From Dokdonella_A sp963775445 (GTDB lineage Bacteria; Pseudomonadota; Gammaproteobacteria; Xanthomonadales; Rhodanobacteraceae), in NCBI GenBank assembly GCA_963775445.1, contig CAVZIT010000004.1, forward strand, positions 1,984,001 through 2,048,000: 64,000 nt of DNA, in the 5' to 3' direction. Below the pieces are notes generated by a model. That model did no database searches and was not told the origin of the DNA. It worked only from the letters and a program-made list of their open reading frames with translations. Shown here one piece after another: positions 1 through 8,900 of this stretch. A program made the position numbers and the translations under genes. The stretch's first letter is position 1, and each line of letters begins with the position of its first letter.

Positions 1-231
1 CCCGCGTCGACCGCAACAGTCGAAGGCCACACCGCTGCATCCGGCAATCGCGAGTACGATCTGAATCTCTCGATCACGCGTGCGAATGCGGTTCGCAATT
101 ACATCGTCGATCACGGAATAGCGGCAGGCCGCCTCACGGCGGGAGGCGTCGGCTCGGATTATCCGGCGGCTAACGACACCAGCGAAGCGGGTCGCCTGGC
201 GAACGATCGCGTTGATTTGATCTTCCGCTGA
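1..231 (+). CDS. OmpA-like C-terminal (peptidoglycan-binding) domain protein, 3' part only
   Basis: The reading frame is open from base 1 to a TGA at 229-231, giving the last 76 residues of a protein whose start lies outside the window. The visible part has the OmpA/MotB-type order: VEGHT, then a block ending in LSITRANAVRNYI, a GI..GRLTAGGVGS turn, and the closing N(D)RVDLIFR. In this family the domain binds diaminopimelate in peptidoglycan and anchors an outer-membrane protein or lipoprotein in the periplasm. The N-terminal part, which would say whether this is a beta-barrel porin or a Pal/YiaD-type lipoprotein, is not visible. The family call is firm; the specific role is unknown. Confidence 0.85.
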   Translation, partial: PASTATVEGHTAASGNREYDLNLSITRANAVRNYIVDHGIAAGRLTAGGVGSDYPAANDTSEAGRLANDRVDLIFR

Positions 232-334
232 ACCTTACGGGGAACGAGAGCGGAGCTCGGCTTCGGAGCAACGCACGGGGGTGTCATGATAGGAACCGAA
301 TAAATCGGAACCTTGACCTCGAACGGGCCGAACC

Positions 335-1723
335 GTGGAACTCGATGACTGCTTCGACAGGAGGCGCGCCGCTCAACGCGGCGCGCCTTTCCCCGATTGG
401 CCCACACGCGCGGCACGCCTGCGCGCGCTCGAAACTCTGATCCGGCAGCATCGCAGGGAAATCGTCGAGGCGATCGACGCGGATTTCGGCGGCCGGCCCA
501 GCGAAGAGACCGACCTGCTCGAAATATTCCCGTCGCTCGGTGGCATCGCTCATGCGCTCAGGCACGGCCAGCGCTGGATGCGGCCGCGACGCCGCTTCGC
601 CACCTTGTGGTTTCTCCCGGCCCGCACTCACCTTTTGCCGCAGCCGCTTGGCTTGATTGGGGTGATCGTGCCGTGGAACTATCCGTTGTATCTGGCCGTT
701 GGGCCGATTACCGATGCGCTTGCGGCCGGCAACCACGTGCTGGTCAAGATGTCCGAATTCACTCCGCGCTTTTCGGCATTGTTCGCAGCCCTCATCGCGC
801 GTCACTTTCCCGCGGGCGAAGTGCGCATCATCAACGGCGATGCCGACGTGGCGCAGACTTTTTCGTCGCTGCCCTTCGATCACCTGCTGTTCACCGGTTC
901 CACCGCCGTCGGCCATCAGGTCATGCGGGCGGCGGCTGAAAATCTGACTCCGGTGACGCTGGAGCTGGGCGGCAAGTCACCGGCCCTCATCGGTCCCGGT
1001 GCGCGTTTCGAGCATGCAGTGGAGCGCATCGTGCTCGGCAAGTGCGTCAATGCCGGGCAAACCTGCATCGCTCCGGATTACGTATTGATCGAGCGGGAGC
1101 GGCAAGCCGCATTCGTCGATATCGCGCGCAGCGTCGTCGCGCGCTTCTATCCCGAATTCGCCAGCAATCGACAATACGCCAGCATCATCTCGGAACGCCA
1201 TTTCCAGCGCCTGGTTTCACTCCGCGACGGTGCCGTCGCCGACGGCGCCAAGGCCTACCCGCTGGCGGATGATCCCGGCCCGGGCCGGCGCATGGCACCC
1301 ACCGTCCTGACCGACGTCGACCCGGCCACGAGTTTGATGCGCGAGGAAATCTTCGGTCCGCTGTTGCCGTTGGTGCCTTACGACAGCCTCGATGAAGCAC
1401 TCAATTTCATTGCGGTGCGACCGCGCCCGCTCGCGCTGTATCTGTTCGACGACGATGCCACGACGATCGAGCGCATGCTCGAGCGAACCATTGCGGGTGG
1501 CGTCACGGTCAACGACACGCTCTATCACATCGCCCAGCACTACCTGCCGTTCGGTGGAGTCGGCGCCAGCGGCATGGGCGCCTACCATGGCGAAGATGGC
1601 TTCCGCACATTCTCGAAGATGAAACCGATCTTCCGGCAGGCGCGCGTCAACTTCGTCGGCCTGCTTGATCCGCCCTATGGCGTACGCTTCCAGCGCCTTC
1701 TCAGGTTTCTGGTCGGTCGCTGA
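335..1723 (+). CDS. Aldehyde dehydrogenase, coniferyl-aldehyde dehydrogenase type
   Basis: A 462-residue NAD(P)-dependent aldehyde dehydrogenase. It shows the IVPWNYPLYL cofactor segment, the TGSTAVG Rossmann turn, the ELGGKSPAL motif with the general-base Glu, the catalytic Cys in GQTCIAPDY, and the EEIFGPLLP and PFGGVGASGMGAYHG motifs near the C-terminus. The short length and the YHG(E)DGF ending fit the coniferyl aldehyde dehydrogenase / class 3-like group, which oxidises aromatic or long-chain aldehydes to acids. The start is a GTG at 335 with no clear ribosome-binding site, and no better in-frame start is visible. It stands alone, with the next gene on the opposite strand. Substrate is not determined by sequence. 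Confidence 0.88.
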   Translation: MELDDCFDRRRAAQRGAPFPDWPTRAARLRALETLIRQHRREIVEAIDADFGGRPSEETDLLEIFPSLGGIAHALRHGQRWMRPRRRFATLWFLPARTHLLPQPLGLIGVIVPWNYPLYLAVGPITDALAAGNHVLVKMSEFTPRFSALFAALIARHFPAGEVRIINGDADVAQTFSSLPFDHLLFTGSTAVGHQVMRAAAENLTPVTLELGGKSPALIGPGARFEHAVERIVLGKCVNAGQTCIAPDYVLIERERQAAFVDIARSVVARFYPEFASNRQYASIISERHFQRLVSLRDGAVADGAKAYPLADDPGPGRRMAPTVLTDVDPATSLMREEIFGPLLPLVPYDSLDEALNFIAVRPRPLALYLFDDDATTIERMLERTIAGGVTVNDTLYHIAQHYLPFGGVGASGMGAYHGEDGFRTFSKMKPIFRQARVNFVGLLDPPYGVRFQRLLRFLVGR

Positions 1724-1743
1724 GACCGGACTCCATCTGCCGT

Positions 1744-2220
1744 TCAGCGCGGATTCCCAGCCGACACGTGCAAGGCGCGAACATCCGCGGCTGTGATCGG
1801 ATCGGTATAGTGATTGCCGAAATGGCTGCGCACATAGTTCACGACGGCAGCGATCTGCGCATCATCGAGCGCAAGGTGCACCATGGCTTCGAAACCGCGC
1901 AAATCCGGACGCGCGAGGAACGATGGCATGTCGCGACGCCCGTTGAGCACGACGGCGGCTGCGTATTGCGCCGATGCCAGATGGGCGTCGGCCGCCAACG
2001 CAGGATACGTGCCTGCCCCGCTCGCGCCACGCGCATCGGACATATGACAACCCTGGCAGATGTGAAGATAGATCTGCTCGCCGCTGGCTTGTGCAAGATC
2101 CGCGCGGCCAAGAATCGGATCGTCGGCAGGTTGCGCCGTGGCGCCCCCCATCAGCAACCATCCGGCCACGCCAATCATGCTGCGCAGCAGATGCCCATGG
2201 TGTTTCGTTGCGCCGATCAC
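1744..2220 (-). CDS. Exported mono-heme c-type cytochrome coupled to the amine oxidase
   Basis: A 158-residue protein with a hydrophobic signal segment (about residues 10-30, cleavage probably after ATAQ), a single heme-attachment motif CQGCH (about 55-59) and a later Met-Pro-Ser (DMPSF) able to supply the distal Met ligand. I place the start at the GTG at 2220 rather than further upstream. It overlaps the TGA of the amine oxidase (GTGA) and has a GGAGG Shine-Dalgarno six bases upstream inside the end of that gene, so the two are translationally coupled. The obvious role is periplasmic electron acceptor for the Tat-exported flavoenzyme. That role is inference from the gene pair; the cytochrome family itself is clear. 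Confidence 0.85.
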   Translation of the reverse strand: MIGATKHHGHLLRSMIGVAGWLLMGGATAQPADDPILGRADLAQASGEQIYLHICQGCHMSDARGASGAGTYPALAADAHLASAQYAAAVVLNGRRDMPSFLARPDLRGFEAMVHLALDDAQIAAVVNYVRSHFGNHYTDPITAADVRALHVSAGNPR

Positions 2221-3824
2221 GCGACACCTCCGGCAATTGCGCGCCGATGCACGCGTCCTATTGCATCCAGCGCGGACGTGATTGCGCCCTCCTGCCAAGC
2301 GGGAAGGTACGACGCGTGTTCGCCTGCCAGCGCGATACGTCCATCGACGCGACAAAGATTATCGTAGTGTTTCGCGCGCGACTCCTCCGTCCATTCGCCG
2401 AAACATCCCATCGTGAAGGGGGAGCGATGCCATGCGACGGCCACGCCGTTCTGGAATTCACTGGCGTATTGCGGATGGATCGTGCCGCCGAGACGCACCG
2501 CTTCGCGCACGCGCTCGGCCGGATTCATTGCCGTGAACTGGAAGGCGGCAGGTCCCCAATTGTAGGCGCCGAGCAGCACGCCGGGCCCGCGTTGAAAGAA
2601 CCCTGATGACGGATAGCTGATCGTGTTGATCGGCAGGTCCGTATACGTGATGCCACCATAGATCTGCTCGTCCTGCTCCCAGAAGCGGCGCTTGAATTGC
2701 AGACCGATCTTGGTCGATGCGGCATACGGAACCGCCGCAATGGCCTCGGCCATCGCAGTGCCGACGTTCATCGGAATCTGACCGAGGATCGACAGCGGAA
2801 TCGTGCACAAACACCAGTCCCCGCGCGCCGAGCGCGTGCTGCCCGGATGCCCGGTGTCCTCGAAGTGCGCAGTTACGCCCTTCTCGTCCTGAGCGATGCG
2901 CGTGACCTTGGTGTTGTACTGGATGACATCGCCGAGTTCGCGCCCGAACGCCTCGCCGATGCGTCCCATGCCGCCGACCGGCTGGAACAGCGTCGTCTGG
3001 AATTCGTACAGATCGTTGATGAACAGCGTTTGCCACAATTGCGAACGCAATACGTCCTTCGGCGCAATCGGTTGGGAGGGAACCGGCCTGCCGTCAAGGC
3101 CGCCACCCGGATCCTTGTCGTAACCGCGCTGCGCGCTGCTGCTCTCTCCGGGCATGTAACGGTACTTGCCATCGAGGAAACCCCAGGATTGCAGCGAGGC
3201 AAGCAGCTTTTCGCGATCCTCGCTGTCCAGCGGCGCATCCAGCGCGTTCTGCGAAACGCTCTTCGCCAGCAGCTCGGCGACCATGCCCTGATAGTCCGCA
3301 CGGAAGGCGCGATATCGTTGCGGCTTGCCGTCGAATGCGTGGTGGCTGTGCAGATACGCGTTGTAATTGACCTGCACGAACGGCTCGAGCTTCACGCCGA
3401 GCAGATCGCAATAATGCAACAGGTTCTGGTGATGGTACGGAATCCGCCACGGTCCGGGATTGATGTACAGGCCCTTGTCGAATTCGCAGGTCTGTTTCTC
3501 GCCGCCGAGTTCGGTGTAGGTGTCGCCGCCCCGCAGCGTCCAGTTGCGACCGCCCGGACGAGCGTTGTATTCGAGCACCCGCACTTTGTAACCGGCGTTG
3601 CGCAATTCGTAGGCCGCGGTCATGCCCGCCATGCCCGCCCCGAGGATCAGCACAGACGCGCCGCGAGGCGCACCGGAGAGATCCACCGGGCCGGTATGTT
3701 TCGACTCGCGCGCGAACCCCAGTGAACTCATGGCCTGATACATCGCCGCGCCACCGGCGCCCAGACCGATCATGCGCAGGACATCGCGCCGGCTCGGCAC
3801 AAACTTATCGACCTGATCAGCCAT
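2217..3824 (-). CDS. Tat-exported flavin monoamine oxidase family protein
   Basis: A 535-residue FAD enzyme. The N-terminus carries a twin-arginine signal (SRRDVLRMIG followed by a Gly/Ala-rich hydrophobic stretch), then the ADP-binding motif LGAGMAGMTAAYELRNAGYKV ending in an acidic residue and the RPGGRN motif typical of monoamine and L-amino-acid oxidases. The C-terminus has the second FAD-contact block (RIALAGEHAS, then W-Q-E-GAITSALDA). Of three possible starts I chose the ATG at 3824, six bases after GGAGG. The last four bases overlap the cytochrome start. The family oxidises primary amines or amino acids to imines; the substrate here is unknown. The periplasmic location and coupled cytochrome suggest it works as a dehydrogenase rather than an oxidase. 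Confidence 0.88.
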   Translation of the reverse strand: MADQVDKFVPSRRDVLRMIGLGAGGAAMYQAMSSLGFARESKHTGPVDLSGAPRGASVLILGAGMAGMTAAYELRNAGYKVRVLEYNARPGGRNWTLRGGDTYTELGGEKQTCEFDKGLYINPGPWRIPYHHQNLLHYCDLLGVKLEPFVQVNYNAYLHSHHAFDGKPQRYRAFRADYQGMVAELLAKSVSQNALDAPLDSEDREKLLASLQSWGFLDGKYRYMPGESSSAQRGYDKDPGGGLDGRPVPSQPIAPKDVLRSQLWQTLFINDLYEFQTTLFQPVGGMGRIGEAFGRELGDVIQYNTKVTRIAQDEKGVTAHFEDTGHPGSTRSARGDWCLCTIPLSILGQIPMNVGTAMAEAIAAVPYAASTKIGLQFKRRFWEQDEQIYGGITYTDLPINTISYPSSGFFQRGPGVLLGAYNWGPAAFQFTAMNPAERVREAVRLGGTIHPQYASEFQNGVAVAWHRSPFTMGCFGEWTEESRAKHYDNLCRVDGRIALAGEHASYLPAWQEGAITSALDAIGRVHRRAIAGGVA

Positions 3825-4124
3825 CATCGTCCTCCGCAATTAGCCCCATCATCGTCAAGACGCGGGGCCGCGAACATGCTGTCCGAGCGCCGCTCCAAGG
3901 TCAACACATCTCAGAACCACGGCGACAGACTGGCGAGTCGAACAAGTCCGGCGACCTTGGCGCGGCTTCCATCGAAGCGTCCGGCATGTCATTGCTCGCG
4001 TCCAGGGGGTGACGGCTATCGCGCTCATCATCCATTCGTTTCGACCGCTCAGGTCGGCGATTGATAGGAGATTCAGCGGGGCCCTTGGACAATGAAACTC
4101 GCCAATACAAAACCGGAGACGAAG
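3825..4124. other. Divergent intergenic region, no feature recognised
   Basis: About 300 bases between the amine oxidase (leftward) and the ABM-domain gene (rightward). It must hold promoters for both, but I see no strong -35/-10 pair, operator palindrome or RNA gene. The short ORFs here lack family features and a ribosome-binding site. Confidence 0.4.
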
Positions 4125-4427
4125 ATGCTGAAGTATGCTCTTTATGCACATCTGGAAGCCAAGCCCGGCAAGGAGGCGGAGGTAGAGCGTTTGCTTGCCG
4201 GCGCCCTGCCGGTGGTACAGAAGGAATCCGAGACAATCACGTGGTACGCAATGAAGATGGGGCCGACCAGCTACGGAATCTTCGACACCTTCGAACACGA
4301 GTCCGGTCGCGAAGCGCATCTCAATGGTGAGATTGCCGCTGCGCTCCAGAAAAATGCCTCGGAGCTGCTCGCTTCACCGCCGAAGATCTCCAAGGTCGAG
4401 TTGCTGTGCGCCAAGCTGCCCGGTTGA
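4125..4427 (+). CDS. Antibiotic-biosynthesis-monooxygenase (ABM) domain protein
   Basis: A small protein of 100 residues with the ferredoxin-like dimeric alpha/beta-barrel pattern of ABM/quinol-monooxygenase proteins. It opens with ALYAHLEAKPGKEAEVERLL, continues through VVQKESETITWYAMKMG and the FDTFEHESGREAHL block, and has an AALQKNASELLASPP helix. I start it at the ATG at 4125, seven bases after a GGAG. An in-frame ATG at 4092 lacks a ribosome-binding site and adds 11 non-conserved residues. Members of this family are cofactor-free oxygenases or simple stress proteins, and no specific substrate can be read from the sequence. It is monocistronic, since the next gene is convergent. Confidence 0.8.
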   Translation: MLKYALYAHLEAKPGKEAEVERLLAGALPVVQKESETITWYAMKMGPTSYGIFDTFEHESGREAHLNGEIAAALQKNASELLASPPKISKVELLCAKLPG

Positions 4428-4519
4428 AGGACGCCCTCGCGAACGCTGTAGCCGGATATCTCGTCTGCCGCCAAGAAACGGTGGAACAATGCGGGCATCA
4501 TTGAACGGCGACGAGGGGT

Positions 4520-5677
4520 TCAGCTTCCCTGCCGCATGCAGCGATGCCAGCGATCCTCGACGCGCTTGGCGAACCAAGCCGTAGTCAGCTTGCGCGTAAT
4601 CTTGGGACTGTGGAGCGAGATGCCGGGCAAGACGGCACGTGGCAAAGAGACGCGTTCGACTTGCTCGGCCAAACCAAACACGCGCCGGTAGACTTGCGTA
4701 TCGACCAAGTCGGGGCTTTCCCCCAGATTCAACGCAGAGCGGATGTCGGAATTGTCGACATCCAGCCGTTGGCCCAGCGTACGTACAGCGAGTTCGGTCG
4801 CGCCGGGTCTGGCCGAATCGTAGCGAATCAAATCGCCGTCTAGCGCGAGCGGGATGCCGGAAAGCCGGCTTACGGCAGCTTGGAACGCCGCATTGCGGCT
4901 CGCGTACCAGCCCGCGTTGTAGTCGGCGAAGCGATAGATCGGTTGCGAGTAATGCGCCGGATAGCCGAGCAGGTGGGCGACCCCGAAATACATCCCGCCC
5001 CGCCGGCTGAAAACCTCATGACGTATCGATCCTTCAATCGGATACGGATAAGCGTCTTCGTGCGCTTCGGCAAAGGCGACGCTGACCTGCATCGGTCCGC
5101 CCGTATGCACCGGATTGAGATTGCCGAAGAGGCGCTTGCCCAGCGGCACCATGCCGATGAAGTCCTCGAAGATTGCGCTGAGCTCCTTTTCCGTTCGCGC
5201 ATGCGCGAGGCGATCGCCGTAACGCTGGCCATTGGGCGATTTCAGCCACAATGCGGCATCGACCAGAAGCGGCGGGATGTGTCGCGCTGCCGCACGACGA
5301 TCGATTTCCCTGCGCGCAATCTTGCCAAGACCCGGCACTACCGGATCGACCTTGAACCCCGATTCCTGCTCGGTGATGGCGATGACCGAACACAGGTTCG
5401 AGCGGTTCGCATCGATTCCCTGCGCGGCGAACGCCGCATAGATGTCCGTTGCCCAACCTTTGGCGTCGCGTGCGCTTTCCGGCATCAGGCGCACAATCTC
5501 GGCGCGCACGACTTCGGGACGGCGCGCCGGTGGCCGCTGTGCGTTTTGCATCGCGCAGGCTGCCAGAACAAGGGGTATGACGAAGAGCAGCCCGGCGCAA
5601 CGCCCGGGAGAGGAATGCAGCCACGGATCCCTGCACTGATGTGGACCTCGCGGTGAGACACGTTTGGAAGTTTGCAT
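4520..5677 (-). CDS. DUF1615 family lipoprotein
   Basis: A 385-residue protein with a lipoprotein signal: hydrophobic core LLFVIPLVL followed by LAAC (Cys about 41). The mature part contains the features I know from DUF1615 proteins: SVIAITEQESGF, a long helical middle with WLKSPNGQRYGDRLA, NPVHTGGPMQVSV, and RRGGMYFGVAHLLGYPAHY...RFADYNAGWYASRN. The conserved Glu in TEQESGF and the GGPMQVSVAFAE segment recall lytic-transglycosylase-like folds, but I would not assign that activity. Predicted outer-membrane lipoprotein. No co-transcribed neighbour is evident. The annotated start has no strong ribosome-binding site, so translation could begin slightly downstream. Confidence 0.8.
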   Translation of the reverse strand: MQTSKRVSPRGPHQCRDPWLHSSPGRCAGLLFVIPLVLAACAMQNAQRPPARRPEVVRAEIVRLMPESARDAKGWATDIYAAFAAQGIDANRSNLCSVIAITEQESGFKVDPVVPGLGKIARREIDRRAAARHIPPLLVDAALWLKSPNGQRYGDRLAHARTEKELSAIFEDFIGMVPLGKRLFGNLNPVHTGGPMQVSVAFAEAHEDAYPYPIEGSIRHEVFSRRGGMYFGVAHLLGYPAHYSQPIYRFADYNAGWYASRNAAFQAAVSRLSGIPLALDGDLIRYDSARPGATELAVRTLGQRLDVDNSDIRSALNLGESPDLVDTQVYRRVFGLAEQVERVSLPRAVLPGISLHSPKITRKLTTAWFAKRVEDRWHRCMRQGS

Positions 5678-5954
5678 GGCGAACCGAATGATGGCCGCAA
5701 GGGCGAAATGACTCGGACGCTATCAGCTTTGGCCTGCGCCATCGCAAACACACAGGCCGGATTTTGGATTGCGCGGTAAAACCCCAGCGCTTCGCCCAGC
5801 GCTGAGCCGTCCTCAAACGCCATACCCGTTGCTGGATAGCATCACACGAACCTGAAACGTAACAAACCCTGCACTCAAGTCCCAAAACGTAGGCGCCCCC
5901 GAACCCCGGTTTACAGCCTCTTGGCGGTAGAGCCGCTCCCTCGAATCCCGTCGG

Positions 5955-8900
5955 TCACGGCGCTTCGAATCCGTTGGCGAAGATCGTGTCGTCGAGTACG
6001 TGGAACGCCAACGTATCGTTCGCGGAGAGAAACGTGGCGTCGCCCGCGAAGGATGCCGTGAGCGTGAGCACGCCGGGTGCGCCAAGTGCAAGCGCGCACG
6101 TGGCGACGCCGTTCGAGTCTGTCGTCGCGTTGCACGATGACGTACCCAGCGCGAATCCGATCGTCTCGCCGGGAACCGGCACCGCGGGATCGACGGATAG
6201 ATCCAACAGCGTCGCGGTTGCGCTCGCCGTGCCGCCGCTCGGGCCGGCCGTCGCGCTGCCGTTCAGCGTCAGGAACGTCGAATGCCGGCCGCTGGTCCAG
6301 CCGACAGGCACTTGGTTCGATATCACCGTTGCGCCGTCGATCGTCGCGAACGCGACGACGGTATCCTCGCCGACGTTGCGACCCACATAGCTGAAGAACG
6401 CAGACGAGCCGAATCCCATGAAAACCGCTTCCTGCAGCGAGTTCGCACCCGACACGACCACGGTGACCGGCGTCCCGACAGGCACCATCGTGTGCGGGAA
6501 GCTGATCGCGAAGTTCTGCGCGGTGCCTTGCGCTGCGATCGGCGGTTCCGAGAACGGGTCGACGAGCAGCGAAGGATTCGGCGCTACTTGAGCCGTCGTC
6601 GGGCACGTACCGTCGGCGTTGCTGAGCCGGTAGACGCCCACGTTCGCGTTGAGATAGAAGCAGCCGTCCGGGCCGACTACGCGCACCGATCCGGCGCCGG
6701 TTTCTTCCAGCATCGCGCCGCTGAAGACGGGTGGATTCACCGTGGTGTCGAAAACCGCCACTGATTCGGGCACGCCGCCGACGCGACTGGCGCCGACGAC
6801 GAGCGCTTGCGCCCCGCCGCCCGGCGCGGTGCCGAGCGCGGTCACCGCGAACGTCGAGCCGACACCGGTCGATTGCACGGTCGGTGGCTGTGCCTGGTTC
6901 GTGCCGCTGATCTGGTCGACCTCGGCGACAACGCTGTTGTAAGCGTAAACGACATAGAGCGTGCCGTCGTCCGCAAAACTCAAGCCGCCGTTTGGCGAAG
7001 CCAGGGTTTGCGCGTACACCGATGTCGAAGGACTTCCGCCACCCGGATTGACGACGCGCCAGATCGACGGATTGTCCGAGCCGTTGCCGAAACAGCCGTC
7101 GCTCACGAAGAGATCGCCGCTCAGGGGATCGGTCGCGACGTTGAACGGACACGGGAGGTTCGACGAGACCGGTGTCGCGATGCCGGTGGCGGTGTTGATC
7201 TTGAGCACGGCGCCGGTCGTGAAATCGCCCGTGGTCGCGACGCGCACGCCATAGAGATTGCCGTCGTTGCCGAACGTGAGCGCGCCGAGCGAGGGTCCGA
7301 TCGGCGTGCCCGTGATGATGTTGCCGGGGCCGACGACGCCGCCGCCGGGCGGAATGTCGTAGACGTTGCCGGTCACGTAGTCCGAAGCGAACAGATCGCC
7401 TGCCTCATCGAAGGCGATCCCGCCGACGCCGACGCAACCCGAAACGGTGATTCCGCCGAATGACACGCCGTTCTGCAGCGTAAACCCGCTCGCGTATAGA
7501 GAGATCGCGTAGCCGGGCGCGGCGACCGGCGGCGCCATCGAGCCACAACCGTTGCCGTCGGCAAAATCCACGCTCGCCGAGCCCGGCACCGGAAGATCGC
7601 CGTCGGTCGTGTCGACGGCCGTATAGGCGACCGTTTCGGTGACCTGATCGGTCACGTCAAACGCGGCTTCGCCGTTGCTGTCGGTGAGGCCCGGGTTGTC
7701 GCCGAGGATCAGCGAATTGCCGCTTTGCGCGAGTTCGACGAGCTTGCCCGGTGACGGACGGCCGAGCGCATCGTGCAAGGTAACGGTAACCATACTCGTG
7801 CTCGAACCGTCGGCCGTCTGCGAAGTCGGGAACGCGACGATGCCTCCGCTCGACGATGGCGGCGCTATGAACGGAAGGTTTTGCGCGAATGTCAGCGTGA
7901 CGCCGTCGGTGATGTCGGTCGCGGTGAACGTGAGCTCCTCGGACGTGAGGTCGGTGGCCTTGAACGTGACCACGCCGTCGCTTCCCGACGTTGCGCTCGA
8001 CGGCGTAATCGTCGCGTGGCCGCCGGCGCTCTGCGCCAGCGTCACGGTCTTGTCTGCGACGGTGTTTCCATCGGCGTCGCGCAGCGTGACGATGATGACG
8101 CCAGGCGATGTTCCATCGGCAGGCACGCCGAGATTATCGTCGAACGGCTGGACGGGCGGCGCTGTTGCGAGCACTTCCGAAACGTCGGCTGATGGCGTGC
8201 CCGCTGTCTGGCCGCTCAACAGGAGGTTTAACGCGCTCAGATTCGGCGAGCCGAGCCCGACGTGCGCGAAGTTGGTGTTCATTGAAGCGGCGCCATGAAA
8301 AGCCGCGGACGAGGCGAGTGGATAAAGACTCGGATTCACCAGACCGAGGTTGCTGCCGTGCGCCTGGTTGAGCAGCGCCGTGAAAGCCGCCCACATCGGC
8401 GTCGCCATGCTCGTGCCGCCGTAGAAGAATCCCGTCGGGCAGCCGCCAGCGTCGGCTTGGCAGATAATCAGGCCGCTTTCGGGATCGGCCTCCGCCGATA
8501 CGTCGGGCACCGAGCGCATCGTTGACGTGGTGAAACCGTCCTGATAGCTCGGACGCGCGAAGAATCGGCTGACGCCGAATCCGCCTTGACCCGTCTGCGG
8601 CGTCTGCGCCGAGCCGTCCCACCAGGTTTCTCCCTGGCGTACGCCGCCGGCGCCGGCTGCCAGCGATGTGCCGCCGACCGCCGTGAGATTCGGCGAATCG
8701 GCCGGCACCGCTATGGTATTCGGCGAACCGTCCAGACACACGCTGCCGGTGTCGCCGCTGCCGGAAAAGACGCTAATGCCCGCGGCCGCCGCACTTTGCA
8801 GGATCGCGTCGATGCTGGCCGCGTCCGCTTGCGTGGTCTGATCCTCGCAATACGCCCAGCTGTTGCTTATGACCGTGACGCCATCGGAGATCATGCGGTT

